Source: Uliginosibacterium sp036017065
Lineage (GTDB): Bacteria; Pseudomonadota; Gammaproteobacteria; Burkholderiales; Rhodocyclaceae
Direction: 5' to 3'
DNA length: 64,000 nucleotides
Assembly (NCBI RefSeq): GCF_036017065.1
Contig: NZ_JAYXHR010000001.1
Location: 372,001 to 436,000, forward strand
In this document: one piece after another, positions 9,191-17,563 of the stretch
Layout: every line of letters starts with the position of its first letter
Numbering within the stretch: the first letter of the stretch is position 1
The notes under the pieces: generated by a model
Seen by the model: the letters and a program-made list of their open reading frames with translations, nothing else
Told to the model about the DNA's origin: nothing
Databases searched by the model: none
Position numbers and translations under genes: made by a program

Positions 9191-9742
9191 ATGGCACAGG
9201 ACCCGAATCACCTCGTCTGGGTGGACATGGAAATGACCGGACTGGATCCGGATCGGGACCGCATCATCGAGGTTGCGATGATCGTCACCGATGCCAACCT
9301 GAATGTCGTGGCGCAAAGCCCCGAGGTCGCTGTGCACCAGCCCGATAGCGTGCTGGACGGCATGGACGAATGGAACCGCAATACCCACGGCAAGTCCGGA
9401 CTGATCGACCGGGTCAAGGCCTCCACGCTGGATGAGTCCGCCGCGCAGGCGCAGCTTCTTGAGTGGATGCGGCAGTACGTCGATCGTCGCGTCAGCCCCA
9501 TGTGCGGAAATTCGGTATGTCAGGACCGCCGCTTCATGGCGCGTGGAATGCCTGTGCTCGAAGACTGGTTCCACTACCGCAACCTCGATGTCTCCACCGT
9601 CAAGGAACTGGCGCGACGCTGGAACCCGGATGTTTTCAAGGGTGTGAGCAAGAAAGGCGCACACACGGCCCTGGCCGACATCCAGGAGTCCATCGAGGAA
9701 CTGCGCCACTACCGCGATCATTTCCTCAAACTGGCCATGTAA
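9191..9742 (+). CDS. orn: Oligoribonuclease
   Basis: 3'-5' exoribonuclease of the DEDDh group that degrades two-to-five-nucleotide RNAs, including the pGpG product of c-di-GMP hydrolysis, a useful link to the GGDEF/EAL protein nearby. The 183-residue protein has the first acidic motif DMEMTGLDPD near the N-terminus, CGNSVCQDRRFM in the middle and HTALADIQESI with the final His/Asp pair. The ATG at 9191 is preceded by AAGAGGAAA; an upstream in-frame ATG belongs to the divergent promoter region. Confidence 0.95.
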   Translation: MAQDPNHLVWVDMEMTGLDPDRDRIIEVAMIVTDANLNVVAQSPEVAVHQPDSVLDGMDEWNRNTHGKSGLIDRVKASTLDESAAQAQLLEWMRQYVDRRVSPMCGNSVCQDRRFMARGMPVLEDWFHYRNLDVSTVKELARRWNPDVFKGVSKKGAHTALADIQESIEELRHYRDHFLKLAM

Positions 9743-9834
9743 ATCGCCGTTGCTCCGGGAAAGCCGGTACTTGAGCCGGCCGTGCCCTTGTGCTTCAATG
9801 CGAGGGCGTTTCTCACTTCTGTCTGCTTTTACCC

Positions 9835-9936
9835 GTGAACTCCGTCCGTTACTCCGTCTCCGCTGCCCCGATCGCCCACAAGGCGCTCGCCGTAGTCGTA
9901 CGCGTAGTAGTAGGCGTAGGCGGCAACGCGCCGTAA
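9835..9936 (+). CDS. Valine-rich leader peptide upstream of ilvBN (IvbL-like)
   Basis: Short ORF of about 33 codons. Its C-terminal half reads ALAVVVRVVVGVGGNAP, with seven valine codons in the nine codons at 9892-9918. E. coli IvbL, the leader of ilvBN, likewise ends in a valine run split by one Arg and then GNAP, so the resemblance is specific. The stop codon is 27 nt before an attenuator-like hairpin and 130 nt before ilvB. The start is uncertain: GTG 9835 lacks a clear ribosome site and another in-frame GTG lies at 9790. Expected role: ribosome stalling at Val codons under starvation prevents termination. Confidence 0.75.
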   Translation: MNSVRYSVSAAPIAHKALAVVVRVVVGVGGNAP

Positions 9937-9963
9937 CGGGGAGAAATCGGACTCAAGGATTTC

Positions 9964-9999
9964 AACCCCCGCCGGCGTGCCGGACGGGGGTTTTTCTTT
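9964..9999 (+). terminator. Attenuator terminator in front of ilvBN
   Basis: Outer arm 9964-9971 pairs with 9985-9992 and inner CCGGC 9972-9976 with GCCGG 9979-9983, followed by a T-rich tail (TTTTTCTTTT). A competing antiterminator is possible: CGGGG at 9937-9941, just after the leader stop, can pair with CCCCG at 9967-9971. The layout is leader peptide, alternative pairing, terminator, ilvB, that of a classical amino-acid attenuator. The hairpin could also end orn transcription. Confidence 0.75.
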
Positions 10000-10066
10000 T
10001 CCAGCCTCCGCCGCGCAAGCAAATGCGTAGTCCGGGCCATCCGGACAAGACTTGGAGGCACTACCC

Positions 10067-11728
10067 ATGCAGTACTCAGGCGCACAGTTGATCGTCCGGT
10101 TGCTAGAGCAGCAGGGCATCACCACCGTAGCCGGCATTCCCGGCGGGGCGGCCTTGCCGCTCTACGACGCTCTGTCGCAGAGCAAGATCCACCACGTGCT
10201 GGCCAGGCACGAGCAGGGCGCGGGCTTCATCGCCCAGGGCATGGCCCGCGCGACCGGCCGGGCGGCGGTCTGCATCGCATCCAGCGGCCCGGGCGCCACC
10301 AACCTGGTCACCGCGATTGCGGACGCCAAGCTGGATTCGATTCCGCTGGTCTGCATCACCGGGCAGGTGCCCTTGTCGATGATCGGTACCGACGCCTTCC
10401 AGGAGGTGGATACCTATGGGCTGTCGATCCCGGTCACCAAGCACAACTGGCTGGTGCGCGACGTGCGTGAACTGCTCACGGTAATTCCGGAAGCCTTCCG
10501 CATCGCCGAATCCGGCCGCCCCGGCCCGGTGTGGATCGACGTTCCGAAGGACGTGCAGAACGCGGTGATCGACCTCGCGGAGCTGCCTGCACCGGGTAAG
10601 GCCGATCCGCTGCCGGAGCTCGACGCGGCGGCCATATCGCGTGCCGCCGACATGATCAACCGGGCCGAGCGGCCAGTGCTCTACCTCGGTGGTGGCGTGG
10701 TGGCATCGAACGCGACGACGCAGGCGATCATGTTTGCAGAGCAGGCCAGCCTGCCCACGACCATGACCTTGATGGGCCTGGGCACGCTGCCTGCCGATCA
10801 TCCGCTGTCGCTGGGCATGCTGGGGATGCACGGCGCGCGGTTCACGAACTACATGCTCAACGAAGCCGACCTGCTGATCGTCGTCGGCGCGCGCTTCGAC
10901 GATCGCGCGATCGGCAAGGCCGAGAAGTTCTGCCCTGACGCCGGCATCATCCACATCGACATCGACGAGTCGGAGCTCGATAAGATCAAGAAGGCTCACG
11001 TGGGCATCCGTGGTGACGTGAAACAGGTGCTGGAGCTTCTTCTTCCGCAGGTGCAGGTGACGCTGCGCGAAAGCTGGCTGGCGCGCATGGCCGAACTGAA
11101 GGCTGCGCACCCGCTGCAGATGCCTGATCTCGATGACCCGCGCAGCCATTACGGCTTGATCCGTGTGGTGGCCGAGCAACTGGATGACGAAGCCACCATC
11201 ACCACCGATGTCGGCCAGCACCAGATGTGGGTTGCCCAGGCCTATCCGCTGCGTCGGCCACGCCAGTGGCTGACTTCCGGCGGGCTGGGCACGATGGGCT
11301 TCGGCATGCCGGCGGCGATCGGTGCGGCCCTGGCGGAGCGCGAGCGCACCGTCGTGTGCTTCTCGGGTGACGGCAGCATCATGATGAACATCCAGGAACT
11401 GGCGACGGCTGCAGAAGAGGGCGCCAACATCAAGATCGTGCTGATGGACAACCAGGCGCTGGGCATGGTGTACCAGCAGCAGGGCATGTTCTACAGCGAA
11501 CGCTTCTACGCCGTGGGCTATCGTCGCCCGACCGATTTCGTCGCACTGGCGAAGGCATGCGGCATCCGCGGCGTCGACCTCGATGCAAGCGATGACCCGA
11601 AGGCTCTGCTGGCTGATGCATTGCATACGCCCGGCCCCTGCCTGATCCATTGCTCGATCGACGTGCAGCAGCGCGTCTATCCCATGGTGCCGCCCGGTGC
11701 CGCCAACACCGAAATGATCGGAGGCTGA
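10067..11728 (+). CDS. ilvB: Acetolactate synthase large (catalytic) subunit, IlvB type
   Basis: ThDP- and FAD-dependent enzyme that condenses two pyruvates, or pyruvate with 2-oxobutyrate, in the first common step of valine, leucine and isoleucine synthesis. The 553-residue protein has the catalytic Glu in ARHEQGAGF, the SSGPGATN segment, the ITGQVP and AFQEVD motifs and the ThDP site GDGSIMMN. The ATG at 10067 follows GGAGG at about 10054; the longer in-frame reading begins at a TTG in that region. ilvN starts one base after its stop. Confidence 0.95.
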   Translation: MQYSGAQLIVRLLEQQGITTVAGIPGGAALPLYDALSQSKIHHVLARHEQGAGFIAQGMARATGRAAVCIASSGPGATNLVTAIADAKLDSIPLVCITGQVPLSMIGTDAFQEVDTYGLSIPVTKHNWLVRDVRELLTVIPEAFRIAESGRPGPVWIDVPKDVQNAVIDLAELPAPGKADPLPELDAAAISRAADMINRAERPVLYLGGGVVASNATTQAIMFAEQASLPTTMTLMGLGTLPADHPLSLGMLGMHGARFTNYMLNEADLLIVVGARFDDRAIGKAEKFCPDAGIIHIDIDESELDKIKKAHVGIRGDVKQVLELLLPQVQVTLRESWLARMAELKAAHPLQMPDLDDPRSHYGLIRVVAEQLDDEATITTDVGQHQMWVAQAYPLRRPRQWLTSGGLGTMGFGMPAAIGAALAERERTVVCFSGDGSIMMNIQELATAAEEGANIKIVLMDNQALGMVYQQQGMFYSERFYAVGYRRPTDFVALAKACGIRGVDLDASDDPKALLADALHTPGPCLIHCSIDVQQRVYPMVPPGAANTEMIGG

Positions 11729-11729
11729 C

Positions 11730-12041
11730 ATGAACGCACGCGAAGGTTTTGCCGAAACCGGCTTCCAGAAGGCGGTGCTTGAACTGACCGTCAACAACCA
11801 TCCGGGTGTGATGTCGCACGTGGCCGGGCTGTTCGCGCGTCGTGCCTTCAACGTGGAGGGCATACTGTGCATGCCGATGGAAGGTGGCCGGCACAGCCGC
11901 ATCTGGCTGCTTGTGCGCGAAGATGCGCGTCTGGCGCAGATGGTCAAACAGGTGGAGAAGCTGGAGGACGTGCTGGAGGTGTCACGGCACGGCGCCGACC
12001 ATCAGGTCTTCGAGCGCCTGGAGTCATTTTTCCGGCAGTAG
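11730..12041 (+). CDS. ilvN: Acetolactate synthase small (regulatory) subunit, IlvN type
   Basis: Regulatory partner that gives the synthase valine feedback inhibition. The product is 103 residues with a single ACT domain (LTVNNHPGVMSHVAGLFARR, then EGILCMP), close to the short E. coli IlvN (96) rather than the 160-residue IlvH type. One base separates it from ilvB and its ribosome site lies in the ilvB end. Its last 18 bases overlap, tail to tail, the end of the minus-strand histidine kinase gene. Confidence 0.92.
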   Translation: MNAREGFAETGFQKAVLELTVNNHPGVMSHVAGLFARRAFNVEGILCMPMEGGRHSRIWLLVREDARLAQMVKQVEKLEDVLEVSRHGADHQVFERLESFFRQ

Positions 12042-15000
12042 GCTTTCCCGCGGCAACACCCTGGCAGCGAAGTCTTCCGCTGCCAGTGGTGGGCTGATGT
12101 GATAGCCCTGGATGTAGTCGCAGTTCATCTCCGCCAGGCGCTCGCGCTGTTCGGGGTACTCCACGCCTTCGGCGACGACCTGCAGGTCGAGGGTGTGGGC
12201 CAGCGCGACGATGCCCCGCACGATGGCGTTGTCAGATTCGCTCTGCGCCAGGTGGTCGATGAAGGACTTGTCGATCTTCAGCACGTCGACCGGCAGCCGC
12301 TTGAGGTAGCTCAGCGAGGAGTAGCCGGTGCCGAAATCATCGATCGCCAGCTCGATGCCCATGTCGCGCAACTGGTGCAGCATGGAAACGGCCTCGCCGG
12401 CCTGCTCCATCCACACGCTCTCGGTGATCTCGAAGATCAGGTGACGCGGCGACAACCCGTTGTCGCGCAGCGCATGCTCGACCTGGGCGATGAAGCTCGA
12501 CTCCCGCAACTGCGCACTGGACAGGTTGATGGCGACGCGGACCTCGCGATGGCCGGCTTCGATCCACTGGCGTAGCTGCGCGCAGGCCTCGTGCAGCACC
12601 CAGTTGCCGATCGGGACGATGAGCCCGGTTTCTTCCGCCAGCGGAATGAACTCCAGCGGCGAGATCCGGCCGTGGGTGGGGTGCTGCCAGCGCAACAGGG
12701 CCTCGGCGCAGTACAGGCGGCCGGTGCCGTCGACCTGCGGCTGGTAATGCAGGGCCAGTTCGTTGCGTTCGATGGCGCGACGCAGGGCGTTTTCAAGTCG
12801 CAGGTGGTCACCTGCGCGGGCGCCCATGCCGGCCTCGTAGAAGGCGAAGCCCTGGTTGCTGCGCTTGGCGTGGTACATCGCCGAGTCCGCGTGCCGCAAC
12901 AGGGTGCTGACGTCTTCGCCGTCCTGCGGATAGGCGGCAATGCCCACGCTGGCGGACACGAAGACTTCGTGGTCGTCGATGTGGAAGGGTTCCGCCAGTT
13001 CGCTGGCGATCTTCTGGGCGGCCGCGGCTGCGGCCTGCACGCTAGGCAGATCGTCGAGCAGCACCGTGAACTCGTCGCCACCGAGGCGCGCGACACCGTC
13101 GCTGTTGCGCACGCAATTCTTGATGCGCTGGGCCACCGACGACAGCAGGCGGTCGCCACTTTCGTGGCCGAGTGAATCGTTGACGAACTTGAAGCGGTCG
13201 AGATCGAGGAACAGCACGGCCAGCATGCTCTGCTGGCGGCGGCTGTAATCGATGCGCTGCTTCAGGCGCTCGACGAAAAGGGTGCGGTTGGGCAGGCCGG
13301 TCAGCGGATCGTTGTAGGCGAGGTGGCGCACATGCCGCTCGGCCCGCACCGCCTCGATGCTGCGGCGGACGCGCTGGACGACGACATTGAAGTGCAGCGG
13401 CTTGGTGATGTAGTCGCTGGCACCGGCCGCGAACGCGCGTTCCACCGAGTGACGGTCGTCCAGCGCGGTGATCATCAGCACCGGCATGTCCCGGCCATGC
13501 GGCAGGCTCTTGATGACGGCACAGGCGGCGATGCCATCCATCTCCGGCATCATGGCATCCATCAGCACCAGGTCCGGCGTCACGCGTTCCAGCACTTCCA
13601 GTGCGGCGCGGCCGTTCTCGGCTTCATCCACCACGATGCCATTGAGCTGCAGGGCATAGCGCAAGGCGTTGCGGGTGCTGCGGTCGTCGTCCACCACCAT
13701 CACGCGGGCGGATTCGGCGTGGCGGCTGGCAATGGCCTGCGGGGTGGCGACCAGCAGTTCCTTCAGGGTCAGCTCCGCCTGGGCGAACTCACCGTCGACG
13801 CGGTCGAGCAGCGCCAGCGCCTGGTCGACCGGCAGGTGACGGGCATGCGCCTCGACTTCGCGGATCGAGTCGGCCAGCCGGAGCACGCCCAGATTGCCGG
13901 CAGCGCCCTTGATGCGATGGGCATGCTGGCTCAGGGCATCGAAGTCCTGGCTTTGCAGGGCTTCGCGCAGCTTGGGCAGACCGTCGCGGGTGTCTTCCAG
14001 GAAGGGTTCGATGGCTTCGTTCAGCGCGCCGCCCAGCGCGTCCTGCATGCGGCCGATGACGTTGGAGTCGATGCTGGCGTCGCCGGCGAGCACGGTGGCC
14101 GTCGAGCGGCTGTGCAGCGCATCGCCGAGATTGCGTTGCGGCAACCAGTGCAGCAGGGTGGCGCGCAGTGCGTCGAGCGTGATCGGCTTGGCGAGGTGCG
14201 CATCCATGCCGGCGTCCAGGCACTTGCGGATATCTTCCTCGGCCACGTTGGCGCTGATCGCGACGATGGGGACGCGGGCACCGCTGGCTTGTTCCATCGC
14301 GCGGATGGTCCTGGCGATCTGGTAGCCGTCCATGCCGGGCATCTGGCAATCGAGCAACACGATGTCCCAGGACTGGCGCTCTACAGCGGCCAGCGCGGCG
14401 CGGCCGTCACCGGCGACCTCGCAGCGCACGCCGAGCATCCCCAGCATGGTGTGCATGACGATCTGGTTGCTGCGATGGTCTTCGATGACCAGTACCCGCA
14501 GATCCGCGAAGCGTCCGCCGGTGCTGGGCAACAGCGGCGGTTGTGCTGCCAGCCGCTCCGCCTGCGTGGTCAGGCCGTTCCTGAGGCGCTGGAAGCGCAG
14601 GGGCTTGGCGATCACCGCATCCCAGTCGCTGGCGCCTTCCATGTTGCCCGGCGAGGTGCGCATCGGTTGCGCGAGCGCTACCCAGCGTAGTGCCGCCTGC
14701 GGATAGGTGGCGCGCAGGGTGAGCAACTGGACGGTGCTGCTCGCAGGCATGTCGAGATCGAAGAGCACGGTGTCCCAGGGCTGACCCTGCTCATGGGCAT
14801 CGATCAACTGCTGCTGTGCCTGGGTGGCGTTCGCACAGATGTGGCAGCTGTAGCCGAGATACGGCAGCCACGCGCGGCAGAAGGCCTGGTTGACGGGACT
14901 GTCGTTCACCAGCAGGGCGCGCTTCGTGGCCGATGGCAAGGTCGATGCGCTGGACGTGGCGACGGGCAGGGCCAGCTCCAGCCAGAAGCAGCTCCCCGCG

Positions 15001-16466
15001 CCTTGCTGGCTGTCGACGCCCAGCGTGCCACCCATCAGGTCGACGAGCTGGCGGCAGATGGCCAGCCCCAGCCCACTGCCTTCATGCCGGCGGGAGGCAA
15101 GACTGTCGCCCTGGGTGAAAGAATCGAAGATGCGCTGCTGCGTCGCGGGTGCGATGCCGGGGCCGGTATCGCGCACTTCGATGCGGACGGCGCAGTGATC
15201 GTTGGCAACCCGACCGATCTGCAACAGGACCGAGACGCTGCCATGGTCGGTGAACTTCACGGCGTTGCCGACGATGTTGGTGAGCACCTGGCGCAGGCGC
15301 CGTGCATCGCCCACGACCCTCGCGTCCAGTGCGCCGTCCGGCGCGTAACCCAGGTCCAGGCCCTTGCGGAAAGCCTGCGGCGCCAAGGTGTCCAGCACCT
15401 CTTCCACCACCTGGACGAGGTCCACCGGGTGCTGGGCCAGCTGCAATTTGCCGGCTTCCAGCTTCGAGAAATCCAGGACGTCGTTCACCAGTTCCAGCAG
15501 GTAGCGGGCGGACGACCAGGCCAGTTCGGTGAGCTGGTGCTGGTGCTGCGGCAGGCGGGAGGCGATCAGCATGTCCAGCGTGCCGATCACGCCATTGAGC
15601 GGCGTGCGGATCTCGTGGCTGACGGTCGATGCGAACTGCGCCTTCATGGCCGCGAAGGCGACGGCCATGTCGCGCGATGCAATCAGCTGCTGCTCACGCT
15701 CTTCCAGCACGCTCATCATGCTGTTGAAGGCGCGCGACATGTCGGCGATGTCGCGCGCGCCGCGTACGTCGGCGCGCACGTCGCGCTCGCCTAGCTCCGC
15801 GCGATGCATGTTGGCGGAAAGCTGGGCGACCGGTCGGGTCAGGCGTTCCGTCAGCATGCGGATGATGATCAGGAAGGCGAGCGCGAACACCACCGCGACG
15901 ATCAGGTTGGTGATGAAGATGTTGTCGCGCAGGGCGGTGAGCGAGTCCTTGCTCAACACGATGCGTACGCTGCCTAGGGATTTCTTCGACGGGTCGGCGA
16001 GTTCGAAGGGATTGCCGTCGGCACCGTTGTCCATCGCCACGGCGGCCTGCAGCCCCCAGCTGCTTTCGTTCTCGAAGGCCAGCACGACCTTGTTGTCGAA
16101 TTCCGTCGGCGTTCCCTGGCTGGCTGGCGCCGACCAGCTGACGCCGGGGCGGGCCTTGCTCAGCAGGCTGCGGCCCTGCTCGTCCACAATTTCCACCAGC
16201 ATGACGTCGGGGAAGGAGTAGGTGGTCGACACCGCTTCCGCGATGTTCTCGGCCGAGCCCACGAGCAGGGCAAGGCGACTTTGTTCTGCCAGGCGCTCGG
16301 CGATGCCGGCACCCTGGCGCAGCAGGGTCTGGCGGGTCTGCGTGGAGCTGTGGAGCGTGCTTGCCAGCGAAGCGAGGAAGGCCAGCACGAAGACGCCGGC
16401 CGTGACCGTCAGCGCGATCTGCTGTTTGAAGGTGGCGTTGTGGAAGCGCTCGGCCAGTCGATTCAT
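12024..16466 (-). CDS. Hybrid histidine kinase with three receivers, Hpt, GGDEF and EAL domains
   Basis: A 1480-residue membrane signalling protein. Order (approximate): helix 17-37, periplasmic sensor 38-180, helix 185-205, HAMP to 260, HisKA with phospho-acceptor H284 (SHEIRTP), HATPase (DTGPGIA, GSGLGLAI), receiver 1 about 535-650, receiver 2 about 675-795 (LLDCQMPGMDG), Hpt about 835-920 (HAHRIKGAAGN), receiver 3 about 950-1065, GGDEF about 1085-1240, EAL to the end. The GGDEF motif and an RNSD inhibitory site five residues before it are present; EAL residues (AEALL, NLSS, EITES, DDFGTG, KIDKSF) look intact. Receiver 1 has ND in place of the paired acids. Start is ATG 16466. It is last in an operon with the two genes below. 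Confidence 0.93.
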   Translation of the reverse strand: MNRLAERFHNATFKQQIALTVTAGVFVLAFLASLASTLHSSTQTRQTLLRQGAGIAERLAEQSRLALLVGSAENIAEAVSTTYSFPDVMLVEIVDEQGRSLLSKARPGVSWSAPASQGTPTEFDNKVVLAFENESSWGLQAAVAMDNGADGNPFELADPSKKSLGSVRIVLSKDSLTALRDNIFITNLIVAVVFALAFLIIIRMLTERLTRPVAQLSANMHRAELGERDVRADVRGARDIADMSRAFNSMMSVLEEREQQLIASRDMAVAFAAMKAQFASTVSHEIRTPLNGVIGTLDMLIASRLPQHQHQLTELAWSSARYLLELVNDVLDFSKLEAGKLQLAQHPVDLVQVVEEVLDTLAPQAFRKGLDLGYAPDGALDARVVGDARRLRQVLTNIVGNAVKFTDHGSVSVLLQIGRVANDHCAVRIEVRDTGPGIAPATQQRIFDSFTQGDSLASRRHEGSGLGLAICRQLVDLMGGTLGVDSQQGAGSCFWLELALPVATSSASTLPSATKRALLVNDSPVNQAFCRAWLPYLGYSCHICANATQAQQQLIDAHEQGQPWDTVLFDLDMPASSTVQLLTLRATYPQAALRWVALAQPMRTSPGNMEGASDWDAVIAKPLRFQRLRNGLTTQAERLAAQPPLLPSTGGRFADLRVLVIEDHRSNQIVMHTMLGMLGVRCEVAGDGRAALAAVERQSWDIVLLDCQMPGMDGYQIARTIRAMEQASGARVPIVAISANVAEEDIRKCLDAGMDAHLAKPITLDALRATLLHWLPQRNLGDALHSRSTATVLAGDASIDSNVIGRMQDALGGALNEAIEPFLEDTRDGLPKLREALQSQDFDALSQHAHRIKGAAGNLGVLRLADSIREVEAHARHLPVDQALALLDRVDGEFAQAELTLKELLVATPQAIASRHAESARVMVVDDDRSTRNALRYALQLNGIVVDEAENGRAALEVLERVTPDLVLMDAMMPEMDGIAACAVIKSLPHGRDMPVLMITALDDRHSVERAFAAGASDYITKPLHFNVVVQRVRRSIEAVRAERHVRHLAYNDPLTGLPNRTLFVERLKQRIDYSRRQQSMLAVLFLDLDRFKFVNDSLGHESGDRLLSSVAQRIKNCVRNSDGVARLGGDEFTVLLDDLPSVQAAAAAAQKIASELAEPFHIDDHEVFVSASVGIAAYPQDGEDVSTLLRHADSAMYHAKRSNQGFAFYEAGMGARAGDHLRLENALRRAIERNELALHYQPQVDGTGRLYCAEALLRWQHPTHGRISPLEFIPLAEETGLIVPIGNWVLHEACAQLRQWIEAGHREVRVAINLSSAQLRESSFIAQVEHALRDNGLSPRHLIFEITESVWMEQAGEAVSMLHQLRDMGIELAIDDFGTGYSSLSYLKRLPVDVLKIDKSFIDHLAQSESDNAIVRGIVALAHTLDLQVVAEGVEYPEQRERLAEMNCDYIQGYHISPPLAAEDFAARVLPRESLLPEK

Positions 16467-16494
16467 GTCAGGTGTCGTGGTCGTGGCGGAGGCG

Positions 16495-17514
16495 TCAGGG
16501 TGTCGGGAAGACCAGGCTGACACCGAGTTCGGTCGTATTCACGCGCAGGCCCAGGTGGTTGGCGCTGCGCACGTTGACGGCCAGCAAGGTGTCCTGCAAG
16601 GGCAGAAGGCCGCGTGCGGTGCCGCTGCCAGCCGCGACTTGCGCCGCACTGCCAAGGCGGCGACCGAGTTCGAGGTTGTCCGGGTAGAGGGCGAACAAGG
16701 CGCCGCGGCGCACATGCGCGAGCGAGCTGGAGAACACCGGGATGGAGCGGTTCCAGCCTTCTTCCAGCACGTAGGGCAGTACGACGGTGTCGTCCACGGC
16801 GACGCTGTCCTGCACCAGCCATACGGCGTCGCGGCCGCGCTCGGCTTCGGCAAATATCTCCTGGAAGGTGCGTGCCGCGGCCTTGGCGTCCGCGGCCTCG
16901 TAGCGGACGAGTTCCAGCCCTTGCTGGCGTGCGGCGTCGACGGCCAGTTTCATCATCCAGCCATTCTGCGCCGCATTGAAGACTGTGAGCACTCTGCGCG
17001 TGGCGGGTGCGATCTGCTTCAGGCGGGTGAACAGCAGCACGGGCGACGGTGCGAGGCTGTGCAGTTGCACCGTGGCGGCGTCGTTTTCCGAGGTGTGCAG
17101 CACGGCGCCTGCCACCACCGGCAGGCCGCTGTTGAGGGTATCGGCCATGCGCAGACCATTGCGCCCGAGTGCGATCAGCACCTTGGTGTCGTTGCGGCGG
17201 AGTTCGTCGAGCACTTCCTGCGAGGTCGTGGCGGCGCCCAGCTTCTGCGAGAACACCCGGCCGCGGCTGCGTTGCTGGATGCCTTCGACGATCTGCGAAA
17301 AGATGCTGCGGTAGGGCTCGCCGATGTCCGGATACAACACCGTGGTGCCGGACTCGGTGCTCGCCGGGCGTGCCGGTCGTGTCGTGTCGTCGTTCTGCGC
17401 GAGCAGCGGGCCGCCGGCGGGCGCCGCCAGCGCCAGTGCGGGCTGCGACAGCACGACCATCAGCAGCCAGCGCAGGCCGGCCCGCCAGCGACGCCTCAGG
17501 TCAGCGTGGCGCAT
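16495..17514 (-). CDS. Periplasmic ABC-type substrate-binding protein (PF04392-like)
   Basis: A 339-residue exported binding protein. Residues 1-35 form a signal peptide (Arg-rich start, WLLMVVLSQPALALAAP). The mature part resembles the ABC_sub_bind family (TrpX-like): TVLYPDIGEPYRSIFSQIVEGI, then VLIALGRNGL and LPVVAGAV, each below 25 residues and spread through the first lobe. No ABC permease or ATPase gene is adjacent. It ends 28 nt before the hybrid kinase and starts 49 nt after the TonB receptor, so it probably presents a ligand to the kinase sensor rather than to a transporter. Ligand unknown. The ATG at 17514 was chosen because it begins the signal peptide. Confidence 0.82.
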   Translation of the reverse strand: MRHADLRRRWRAGLRWLLMVVLSQPALALAAPAGGPLLAQNDDTTRPARPASTESGTTVLYPDIGEPYRSIFSQIVEGIQQRSRGRVFSQKLGAATTSQEVLDELRRNDTKVLIALGRNGLRMADTLNSGLPVVAGAVLHTSENDAATVQLHSLAPSPVLLFTRLKQIAPATRRVLTVFNAAQNGWMMKLAVDAARQQGLELVRYEAADAKAAARTFQEIFAEAERGRDAVWLVQDSVAVDDTVVLPYVLEEGWNRSIPVFSSSLAHVRRGALFALYPDNLELGRRLGSAAQVAAGSGTARGLLPLQDTLLAVNVRSANHLGLRVNTTELGVSLVFPTP

Positions 17515-17563
17515 GGGGCAGCGGAGCGGAAGTTGCGGAATGGGCCGGGCAACGGGCGGGCAC

